A DNA stretch of 64,000 nt from DASVAL01 sp035649575 (GTDB lineage Bacteria > Planctomycetota > UBA1135 > UBA2386): the NCBI GenBank assembly GCA_035649575.1, contig DASRJH010000297.1:25438-89437 (forward strand). The letters run 5' to 3'. Every line of letters begins with the position of its first letter. Positions within the stretch are counted from its first letter, which is position 1. This document shows, piece after piece, positions 16,210-23,851 of the stretch. The position numbers were made by a program, and so were the translations under genes. The notes below the pieces were generated by a model. The model was given only the letters and a program-made list of their open reading frames with translations. It was not told the origin of the DNA and searched no databases.

Positions 16210-17714
16210 CGGCGACCCCGCGCATGTTACCGGCCCTCGAGTTCCGCAACTTCGGTCTCGCGCACCGCCGGCCAGGTGCCGAGGAAGTGTTGCTCGAGGG
16301 CGTGACGCTGACGCTGGTTCCGCACGGGTTCTACCTGTTCGTCGGCGCGAGCGGTTCCGGCAAGTCGTCGCTGCTGCGCGTGCTGGCCGGGCTCGTCGAG
16401 ACGCGTGAGCCGGCGCCGCGGCTGACCGGCGAGCTGATCGCCTGCGGGGAACCGCTGACCGGAGAGGCCGGGGCGACGCGGGACAAGGTCGCGGCGATCT
16501 TGCAGGACGAAGGCCTGCTCGACGAGCTGAGTCCGCGCGCCAACGTGGAGATCGCGTTGCGCGCCGCGGACCGTTCGGTGCGCCTGGCACCCGGCTTGTT
16601 GGCACAAGCGGGGCTCGTCGATCCACCCGAGCGCACGGCACAGCTCTCGGGCGGCATGCGGAAGCGGCTCGCGGTCGCACGTGCGCTCGCGTCGTCGCCA
16701 CAGCTGCTGCTCTGCGACGAACCGACCGCCGGCCTCGATGCCGAGGCGGCGCGCAAGATCGCCGAGTTGCTGCGCCAGGCTCACGATCAGGATCCAGGGC
16801 GCACGACGATCGTGATCACGCACGACCTCGCGGCGTTCGCCGGTCTCTGCGAGGGCGTGCTCGTGCTCGACCCGACCGCGCGCACGCTGGCCCTGCAGGG
16901 TCCCGACTTCTGCCCCGCGCGCGCCGGCATCGCGAGCACGAGACAGTCCACGGCCGAACCGGCGGGGTTGCACTGGCTGCGCAGCAGCCTGCTGCAGGCC
17001 TCGGCGATCCTCGAAACGGTCGTGGAGTCGTGGCGCCGTTTGCCGCCGTTCGAGCTCGGCCAGGTCCTGCGCACGGCGGCGCGCTTCTCGATCGAGCCGG
17101 CGCTGTTCGTCGCGATCGCGGGCGCCGTCATCGGTGGTCTCGCGATGTTCTTCGCGCTGCGCAACAACCCGCTGCAGGGCGGCTTCGAGTCTGCGCTGCT
17201 GACGGGAACCGGCAAGGTCTCGACCGCGGTGCTCGTGCCGCTCTTGTGCGGGTTCTTCTTCACGGCGCGCACCGTGGCCGGGGCTGCGGCGAGGCTCGGC
17301 ACGATGAAGCGCACCAACCAGATCGCGGCCTTGCAGATGATGGGCGTGCGGCCGGCCGACTACCTGCTGACGCCGTTGGTATGGGGCATGGTGATCGCGA
17401 TGCCGCTCGTGACCATGGCCGGCGTCGTGGCTGCCGCGCTGGCCGCCGCGCTGGCCGCAAAGGCCGTGTCGGGGATCACGATCCTGGGTTGGGCAACGGC
17501 CTACTTCGCCACCGTCGACGCGCGCGACGTGCTCGTCGTGCTCGCGAAGTCTGCCCTGTCCGGCTACCTCGTGGCCCTCTGCTGTTACCACCTCGGCACG
17601 GGCCCCAAACGCTCGGGAGCCGAAGTCGGCCAGGCCGTCAACGCCGCGATCGTGCTGGGCATGGCGCTCGTGCTCGCCGTGCACGCAGCGCTGACCTTCG
17701 CCGTCTACGCCTGA
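16206..17714 (+). CDS. Fused ABC ATPase-permease of the MlaF-MlaE type
   Basis: The 502-residue protein joins an ABC ATPase to a MlaE-type permease. GASGSGKSS near residue 47 is Walker A, LSGGMRKR near 148 the signature and LLLCDEPTAG near 169 Walker B. From about residue 250 hydrophobic segments with TGTGKVSTAVLVPLL, AARLGTMKRTNQIAALQMMG and PLVTMAGVVAAALAA match the MlaE family. Together with the upstream MCE protein it would form an Mla/Mce lipid transporter. I place the start at the TTG at 16206, which makes a TTGA overlap; the ATG at 16224 is the alternative. MlaF and MlaE are normally separate proteins. Confidence 0.85.
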   Translation: MTATPRMLPALEFRNFGLAHRRPGAEEVLLEGVTLTLVPHGFYLFVGASGSGKSSLLRVLAGLVETREPAPRLTGELIACGEPLTGEAGATRDKVAAILQDEGLLDELSPRANVEIALRAADRSVRLAPGLLAQAGLVDPPERTAQLSGGMRKRLAVARALASSPQLLLCDEPTAGLDAEAARKIAELLRQAHDQDPGRTTIVITHDLAAFAGLCEGVLVLDPTARTLALQGPDFCPARAGIASTRQSTAEPAGLHWLRSSLLQASAILETVVESWRRLPPFELGQVLRTAARFSIEPALFVAIAGAVIGGLAMFFALRNNPLQGGFESALLTGTGKVSTAVLVPLLCGFFFTARTVAGAAARLGTMKRTNQIAALQMMGVRPADYLLTPLVWGMVIAMPLVTMAGVVAAALAAALAAKAVSGITILGWATAYFATVDARDVLVVLAKSALSGYLVALCCYHLGTGPKRSGAEVGQAVNAAIVLGMALVLAVHAALTFAVYA

Positions 17715-17779
17715 GATTGCGATGACATCGATCGGCTATCTGCTCAAGGACCTCCCCGTCGGCGACCGATGACCCTGCA

Positions 17780-18433
17780 GTGAAGGGAATCGAAAAGATC
17801 ACTTCGGTCCGACTCGCCGAGATCCTCTCCGATCGCGGCTCGATCACCTCCGAGGTGATCACGGATTCGCTTTATGCGCAGGAGAGGCACGGCGAACCAT
17901 TCGCGCAGCTGCTCGTGGGCGGCGGCCATATCACGGAATGGGATCTGGCCAAGATCGTCACCGAGAACTTCAACCTGCCGTTCCTGATGGCTAGCAACTA
18001 CAACATCAGCGACGAAGCCAAGGTCCGCCTGCCAAAGACCGTCCTGTTCGAACACACGATCGTGCCGCTCGACGTGTTCGGGGACATCGTGTGCATTGCG
18101 ATGCCCGTGTTGCTGACGTTCGAGACCATCGCCAGCATCCAGAAGGACTTCAAGTGCGACCTGTTCCCGTATGTCGGCCTGATCACCGAGAACAAGAAGG
18201 TGCTCGGCGAGATGCACAAGGACTACCCGACGTGGTTGGCCGAGGATGCGAAGCGGCGCGAGATGGCGGCGAGGAAGCGCGCCAATCCGGTCGGCAAGGG
18301 CGGCGATTGGATGAGCATCTTCGACGCCGGCGACCTGGCGATCCAACAGGGCAACAAGAAGAAGCCCCAGGGAGCGGCACCGCCGTCGGGCCAGGCCCAG
18401 AAGCAGCCGCCGAAGCCGCCGAAGAAGCCGTAG
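17780..18433 (+). CDS. Stand-alone GspE/PilB N-terminal (MshEN-like) domain protein
   Basis: The 217-residue product matches the N-terminal domain of type II secretion/type IV pilus ATPases: RLAEILSDRGSITSEVITDS, the GHITEWDLAKIVTENFNLPF segment and a second helical bundle to about residue 140. No ATPase domain follows. The tail (about 160-217) is Lys/Pro/Gln-rich and disordered-looking. MshEN domains often bind cyclic-di-GMP, so a sensor or adaptor role is possible. The GTG start at 17780 is the first in frame with the homology. It ends 17 bp from the convergent tatA-like gene. Confidence 0.75.
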   Translation: MKGIEKITSVRLAEILSDRGSITSEVITDSLYAQERHGEPFAQLLVGGGHITEWDLAKIVTENFNLPFLMASNYNISDEAKVRLPKTVLFEHTIVPLDVFGDIVCIAMPVLLTFETIASIQKDFKCDLFPYVGLITENKKVLGEMHKDYPTWLAEDAKRREMAARKRANPVGKGGDWMSIFDAGDLAIQQGNKKKPQGAAPPSGQAQKQPPKPPKKP

Positions 18434-18450
18434 CCGTCAGGCGCTGATCG

Positions 18451-18855
18451 TCACGACGCGGATGGCGGCTTGCCTGCATTCGAGGCATCTGCGTCGGAGG
18501 CCCCGTTGTTCGAGGGCCCGGCATCCTCCTCCGATTCCTGCGCGTCAGGCATCGGCGACGACATCGCTTCGTTGGCGAGATCGCGAATGGCCCCGGCCGG
18601 GTTGGCGAGCGCGCGCGGCACTTCGGCGACGCGGCGCAGTTCGCTGGTCGTCTCCTGAAAGGTCTTCTTGACCTCGCGAAGGCTGCCGTCGCGATCCAGC
18701 TGGTCCTTGAACTCCTGGAAGCCACGCTTCATCTGCGCGGCCACGCGACCGAGGCTGCGGCCGGCTTCGGGCAGGTTGCGGCCGTAGAGCAAGAGGCCGA
18801 TGACCAGCAGCAGGAACATCTCCTGCCAGCCGAGGGAAGGTAGGAACGCGATCAC
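18451..18855 (-). CDS. tatA: TatA/TatB-type twin-arginine translocase protein
   Basis: The 134-residue protein has the family layout: a short membrane helix (WQEMFLLLVIGLLLYG, residues 10-25), the hinge RNLPEAGRSLG, an amphipathic helix (RVAAQMKRGFQEFKDQL) and a hydrophilic tail rich in Ser, Asp and Glu. These proteins form the protein-conducting part of the Tat pathway for folded proteins. The frame stays open upstream, but the GTG at 18855 gives a normal short N-terminus. The length lies between typical TatA and TatB. No tatC is nearby. Confidence 0.8.
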   Translation of the reverse strand: MIAFLPSLGWQEMFLLLVIGLLLYGRNLPEAGRSLGRVAAQMKRGFQEFKDQLDRDGSLREVKKTFQETTSELRRVAEVPRALANPAGAIRDLANEAMSSPMPDAQESEEDAGPSNNGASDADASNAGKPPSAS

Positions 18856-18917
18856 GACGCCAAGAGCATACTCGCGGTGGGGGGATGCGGGGCTCGATGT
18901 TCGACCATCGGGACAGT

Positions 18918-20993
18918 TCAGCGCGCCACGTCCCGGTCCACCACGGCCCAGTCGAGCTCGCTGCACCACGGCGGTCCAGGGAAGCCGGGGGGCGTCTGCC
19001 AGAACCAATGCACCGTGAGCGGACCGTAGATGTCGAGCGCAAAACGCAGGTGGTCTTGCAGCGCCGCAGACAGGTCGGCGCCACTCGCGGGCCCGTCCAT
19101 GTGGCGCACGCCGGTCGGCAGCATCAGGTAGAGGCGCAGTGGTTGGGCCGCGGGCGGCTTCTGCGCAACGGCGAGCATCGCTGCGCGTGGCCACGGCTTG
19201 CCCGCGTTCCGCTCGGGCAGCGCGCGCATCGACAGCATCGCGTGTACGACGACGACGGTGCCGGCAGCCGCCTCGGCGCCATCGACTTCGACGTGAACGC
19301 CGCGGAACGGAATGCCGAACGCCTGGAGCATGACAGGAGCCATCGCGTGCGTCGTGTCGAACCATGCGGTTGCCGCTGGTGCCGGCGCGCTGTGCCAGCC
19401 GAAGGCGCGCTCGTCGGGCAGGTCGTCGAGCAGGCGAAGCCGCACGTTGTTCGCTGGTGACGGCAATCGGACCTCGATCGCGGCGACGCAGCTTCCCGAC
19501 CACGGACCCGCGGCAACGAAGTCGCGTGGTGCCGCGGCCGTGCGTTCGAGCTGTGCACTGGGCAGGGTGGGGCGCGGCAGCGGCACGAAGCTCATCGATT
19601 CTCCGTTCAGGATGGCGACCGTGCCGCCGGCCGAGTGGATTGCATGCAGCGGAGCCGCGTCGTTGAAGAACTCAGGGGCTTTCTCGTCGGCGACCAGGAA
19701 CTCGGGCAGGCCGATGACCGCAAGGTCTCTCGGCGCGAACGGAGCGAGCCCGAGAACACCCCACAGCTTCTGGTGGAAGAGCGGCAGGTAGGGCAGGCCC
19801 GTGATTGCGAACGGCTTCGCCGCGGTGGCGTCGGCGGCCGCAGTGACGACGGCGCGCGCGACGCCGCGCGCGACGCGGTCCTCGGTTCCGTAGCGTCCGA
19901 GCCATTGCGAGCTCGTCAGCGCGAGCGCCGTGAGCACGCCCGCTGTAAGCGCCGCGATCGCGCCGAATGCAAGGCGCGACGAGGGCGTTGCCGCGGAGAG
20001 ACCGAGCGCGAGCGCGAGCGGAGGCACGGCATCGAAAACGAGGCGCCCGTACATGACGTCCGCGTTGGTCGCGACGAGGCTGTTCGGTGCGAGCAGCAGC
20101 AGGAGCCACAGTGGCAGGCCCAGGCTGAGCAGGCCATGGCGGTGCAACAGCGGCCGCAGTGCCAAAGCCAGGAGCGGCACCGCCCAGAAGCGGCGATGGC
20201 CGTCGCCATCCGGCGGCAGGAACAGTTGCTCGATCAGGATCCCGGCATTGTGCAGGTTGTCGGCCGAAGAGACGGTGCCGGTTGCACCGAGGTGGCCGAG
20301 CAGCAGCAGGCGCAATCCGAAGTAGAGTGCCAGGACCACCGCGAACGGCGCATGCAGACCCAGCCGCTGCGACCACGGCCGGCGCGGGCTGTGCAGCAGA
20401 TCGATGGCCAGCAGGGACACCGGCAGCATCACGGCGCCCTCCTTGCAACCGAGAGCGGCGGCAGCGGCCACGATGCTCGGCCAGAGCCGCCGCTGCTGGT
20501 CGAGGTGGCTCGCGAAGAGCCAGCACGCCACCGCGCCCGCGGCGACCTGCATGCCGGTCGTTCGCGCGCAGATCCAGGCCGTCGGCTCGACGGCCGCCGG
20601 GTGCAGCACGACGACGAGGCCGGCCACGATCGCCGCCGCCCTCGGTCGCATCGGCGCGAGCCTGGCCGCCGTCGCGGCCGTCGCGGCAGCCGTGATACCG
20701 AGCATCACGACGTTGGTCAGGTGGCAGGGCCCCGCAGGGCAGCATGCGAACTCGATGCCGAACGACAGGCTCACGAGCGGGCGATAGAGACCGCTTCCCC
20801 CGAACCACGGCCGCACGAACTCCTCGAACACGCGGCCCCACGACACCGCGCCGGTCGTGCGATCGGTGTAGTAGACGGTCAGGTAGTCGTCGTTGCGCAA
20901 GCCGTGCTGCAGCGTGGGCCAGAACCACAGCAGCGCGACCGCGAACATCGCCGCGGCGCAGACGAGTGGCTGCCGGCCAGGAGCGACGGTCAT
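18918..20993 (-). CDS. Large multi-spanning membrane protein, GT-C glycosyltransferase-like
   Basis: The 691-residue protein begins with a membrane segment, then RNDDYLTVYYTDRTTG, a first loop with an acidic pair as in GT-C (PMT/GT39-type) transferases. Hydrophobic helices follow to about residue 400, including LHPAAVEPTAWICARTTG. The last 220 or so residues are soluble and lack a recognised domain. GT-C enzymes use polyprenyl-phosphate sugars to modify proteins or glycolipids. The exact substrate is unknown and the assignment rests on architecture only. It is followed by tatA on the same strand and is divergent from ettA. Confidence 0.6.
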   Translation of the reverse strand: MTVAPGRQPLVCAAAMFAVALLWFWPTLQHGLRNDDYLTVYYTDRTTGAVSWGRVFEEFVRPWFGGSGLYRPLVSLSFGIEFACCPAGPCHLTNVVMLGITAAATAATAARLAPMRPRAAAIVAGLVVVLHPAAVEPTAWICARTTGMQVAAGAVACWLFASHLDQQRRLWPSIVAAAAALGCKEGAVMLPVSLLAIDLLHSPRRPWSQRLGLHAPFAVVLALYFGLRLLLLGHLGATGTVSSADNLHNAGILIEQLFLPPDGDGHRRFWAVPLLALALRPLLHRHGLLSLGLPLWLLLLLAPNSLVATNADVMYGRLVFDAVPPLALALGLSAATPSSRLAFGAIAALTAGVLTALALTSSQWLGRYGTEDRVARGVARAVVTAAADATAAKPFAITGLPYLPLFHQKLWGVLGLAPFAPRDLAVIGLPEFLVADEKAPEFFNDAAPLHAIHSAGGTVAILNGESMSFVPLPRPTLPSAQLERTAAAPRDFVAAGPWSGSCVAAIEVRLPSPANNVRLRLLDDLPDERAFGWHSAPAPAATAWFDTTHAMAPVMLQAFGIPFRGVHVEVDGAEAAAGTVVVVHAMLSMRALPERNAGKPWPRAAMLAVAQKPPAAQPLRLYLMLPTGVRHMDGPASGADLSAALQDHLRFALDIYGPLTVHWFWQTPPGFPGPPWCSELDWAVVDRDVAR

Positions 20994-21105
20994 GTGGGCA
21001 GGACTCTAGCCGTGGGTGGCAACGCAGGGAAAGCTGCGGGCTGCGGCGATCGCCACTCGCCCGCTGGACCGACCGCCGCCTGGTGCCTACCCTCTTCGCC
21101 CCGCC

Positions 21106-22698
21106 ATGAGTGACAAGCCCATCTTCGCGCTCGAACGGCTCACCAAGAGCTACCAAGGCAAGAAGCCGGTGCTGAAGGACGTCAGCCTCGTCTTCCTCGA
21201 AGGCGCCAAGATCGGCGTCATCGGCCAGAACGGCGCCGGCAAGTCGACGCTGCTCAGGATCATGGCCGGAGTCGAGAAGGAGTACGACGGCGTGGCCCGC
21301 CTCGCGGAGGGCCGCACGGTCGGGTTCGTGCCGCAGGAACCGAAGCTGATCGAGACGATGACCGTGCGCGAGAACGTCGAGCAGGCCGTCGCGCCGATCC
21401 GCGCGTTGTTGAAGCGTCACGAGGACCTCAGCATGCGACTCGGCGAGGACCTGCCGCAGAAGGAGATGGACAAGGTCATGGCCGATCTCGAGACGTTGCA
21501 GCACGAGATCGAAGCCAAGGACGCCTGGGAGCTCGATCGACACGTCGAGACCGCGATGACGAAGCTGCACCTGCCTCCCGGCGAGAAGCCCGTGAACGCG
21601 TGCTCGGGTGGCGAACGCCGCCGCGTCGCGCTGTGCCGCACGCTGCTCGAGCACCCGGACCTGCTGCTGCTCGACGAACCGACGAACCACCTCGACGTCG
21701 AGACCGTTCGCTGGCTCGAGGAGACGCTGCACGACTACAAGGGCACGGTCGTCATCATCACGCACGACCGCTTCTTCCTCGACAACGTCGTCGGTTGGAT
21801 GCTCGAGATCTGGCACACCAAGGCCATTCCCTATCAAGGCAACTACTCCGAGTATCTGATCCAGCGCAGCAAGCGCATGGCCACGCAGGAAGCGCAGGAG
21901 CAACGGCGCGGCAAGTTCCTCGATCGCGAGCTCGAGTGGATCCGCATGAATCCGAAAGCGCGCACGACCAAGAACAAGGCGCGGCTCAAGAACTACGACA
22001 AGATGCTGCTGCAGGAGGTCGAAGAGAGGGACGACACGGTCGAGCTGCACATCCCGGCCGGCAAACGGCTCGGCGACCTCGTGGTTCGCTTCGAGAAGGT
22101 CTTCTTCTCCTACGACGGCAGGCAGAACGTCGTCGAGAACCTGTCGTTCGAGATGCAGCCCGGCGACATCCTCGGCATCGTCGGCCCGAACGGCACCGGC
22201 AAGACGACGTGTCTGAAGCTGATCACGGGGAAACTCCAGCCGCAGAAGGGCAAGGTCACGGTCGGCCAGTCGGTCGAGATCTGCCACGTCGACCAGGAGC
22301 GCGAGACGCTCGACCCGAACAAGACCGTGTGGCAGGAGATCAGCGACGGCCAGGACCTGATCAAGCTCGGCAAGCTCGAGGTCAACAGCCGCAGCTACGT
22401 CGCGAAGTTCAACTTCACGGGCCCGGACCAGCAGCAACTCGTCGGCTCACTGTCGGGTGGGCAGCGCAATCGCGTGCAGCTCGCCAAGATGCTGCGCCGC
22501 GGTGGCAACCTGATCCTGCTCGACGAACCGACGAACGACCTCGACCTCGACACGCTGCGTGTGCTCGAAGAGGGCATCCAGGAGTTCCCCGGGTGCATGG
22601 TGGTGGTCTCGCACGACCGCTACTTCCTGGACCGCATCTGCACCAAGATCGTGGACCTCGGCCACTACGAGCCCGGCAAGTACCTCGACAGCTTGTGA
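21106..22698 (+). CDS. ettA: ABC-F translation factor EttA
   Basis: The 530-residue ABC-F protein has two ATPase halves without membrane segments. GQNGAGKST near residue 41 and GPNGTGKTT near 360 are the Walker A motifs. SGGERRRVAL and SGGQRNRVQL are the signatures, and LLLLDEPTNHLD and LILLDEPTNDLD the Walker B motifs. EttA binds the ribosomal E site and gates the first peptide bond according to ATP level. The interdomain linker around YLIQRSKRMATQEAQEQRR is typical. The start is the ATG at 21106; the frame opens somewhat upstream without homology. Confidence 0.92.
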   Translation: MSDKPIFALERLTKSYQGKKPVLKDVSLVFLEGAKIGVIGQNGAGKSTLLRIMAGVEKEYDGVARLAEGRTVGFVPQEPKLIETMTVRENVEQAVAPIRALLKRHEDLSMRLGEDLPQKEMDKVMADLETLQHEIEAKDAWELDRHVETAMTKLHLPPGEKPVNACSGGERRRVALCRTLLEHPDLLLLDEPTNHLDVETVRWLEETLHDYKGTVVIITHDRFFLDNVVGWMLEIWHTKAIPYQGNYSEYLIQRSKRMATQEAQEQRRGKFLDRELEWIRMNPKARTTKNKARLKNYDKMLLQEVEERDDTVELHIPAGKRLGDLVVRFEKVFFSYDGRQNVVENLSFEMQPGDILGIVGPNGTGKTTCLKLITGKLQPQKGKVTVGQSVEICHVDQERETLDPNKTVWQEISDGQDLIKLGKLEVNSRSYVAKFNFTGPDQQQLVGSLSGGQRNRVQLAKMLRRGGNLILLDEPTNDLDLDTLRVLEEGIQEFPGCMVVVSHDRYFLDRICTKIVDLGHYEPGKYLDSL

Positions 22699-22778
22699 GG
22701 TCCACTGACCCGCGGAATCGATTTGGAGGCCGGGACGCGGCTTCTCATGATCGCGGGCGCCCGTTCTCCCGACCCCAC

Positions 22779-23837
22779 ATGCACTACCTCCGATTCGCGG
22801 CTGCTCTCGCAGTTCTCGCCACGTGCTCCCTGGCCCAGGACAAGGTCACGCTCGCCAACGGCGACGTGCTGACCGGGAGCATCACGATGGCCGACGGCAA
22901 GATCACGGTTGCTTCCAAGCTGCTCGGCGACGTGACGGTGCCGATGGACACGGTCAGCACCATCGTCACTCAGGCGCCGGCCGAGCTCGAGCTGAAGGAT
23001 GGCAGCAGGGCGAAGGGGCGCATCGTCGGCATCGACGGCGGCAACCTGCGCCTCGACGGTGCGCCGGCGCTCGCACTCGACAACCTGAAGAGCATCAACC
23101 CGCCGGCCAAGACCGAGCCGAAATGGACGGGATCGGTCAAGGTCAGCGGGCTCTTCGTCGACGGCAACACCGATCGCCGCGCGATCGGGGCGTCGTTCGA
23201 TGCGTCGCGCAAGACCGAGCTCGACCGCTTGTCAGTCGATGCGAGCTGGGACTACAGCGAGGACAAGGACAACGACCAGAGCTCGCCGACCTTCGCAGAG
23301 TGGGACCTCACGCAGCGGCGCACGGGTGCGGGCGTCAAGTACGACTACTTCCTGACCGAGTGGCTGAGCAAGGATTGGTATGCGCTCGCCGCGGCGCGCG
23401 TGCTCGGCGACACGCTCGCCAACATCGACATTCGCTACTCGGCTGGTCTCGGCCTCGGTTACACCTGGATCGATGACGGCAAGACGACGTTCCTGACCGA
23501 AGCCGGTCTGTCGTACATCAACGAGGAATACCGCAACGTGGCGCCAGGCGCGATCGACTCGCGCGAGAGTCTCGCGGCTCGTGTCGCGTACAACCTCAAG
23601 TACGCGTTCAGCGACAAGACGAAGCTCGTGCACAGCCTCGAGGCGTACCCGTCGCTCGAGGATGCCGACGACATCTACCTGCAGGTCAAGACCGAGATCG
23701 TCACGTCGCTGACCGAGAGCATGGTCGCTTCGATCGCGCACGTGCTCGACTACGACAACACGCCGGCTACGGATCCGAACCGGACCATCGACCGCATCGA
23801 CAACCGCATCCTGTTGTCGGTCGGCTGGTCCTTTTGA
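22779..23837 (+). CDS. DUF481-type outer-membrane barrel protein with signal peptide
   Basis: The 352-residue protein starts with a signal peptide (RFAAALAVLATCSLAQ). A small N-terminal region built on VTLANGDVLTGSI and LKDGSRAKGRIVGIDGGNL follows, with repeated SH3-like strands. From about residue 110 there are alternating polar/aromatic strands ending in RILLSVGWSF, with a C-terminal aromatic as in outer-membrane barrels. This layout matches DUF481, often annotated as salt-induced outer-membrane protein. Function is unknown. It converges with lptD, 14 bp away. Confidence 0.8.
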   Translation: MHYLRFAAALAVLATCSLAQDKVTLANGDVLTGSITMADGKITVASKLLGDVTVPMDTVSTIVTQAPAELELKDGSRAKGRIVGIDGGNLRLDGAPALALDNLKSINPPAKTEPKWTGSVKVSGLFVDGNTDRRAIGASFDASRKTELDRLSVDASWDYSEDKDNDQSSPTFAEWDLTQRRTGAGVKYDYFLTEWLSKDWYALAAARVLGDTLANIDIRYSAGLGLGYTWIDDGKTTFLTEAGLSYINEEYRNVAPGAIDSRESLAARVAYNLKYAFSDKTKLVHSLEAYPSLEDADDIYLQVKTEIVTSLTESMVASIAHVLDYDNTPATDPNRTIDRIDNRILLSVGWSF

Positions 23838-23851
23838 GTCGGGTCGCCGGA

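Noticed and set aside
21010..21050. Possible fifth copy of the hairpin element upstream of ettA
   Set aside because: Only GGCAACGCAGG and CTGCGGCG resemble the arms; the loop is far too short and its conserved bases are missing.
22820..23840. DUF481 protein as LptA or a porin
   Set aside because: The strand pattern and length match DUF481 barrels and it lies outside the LPS operon on the other strand.
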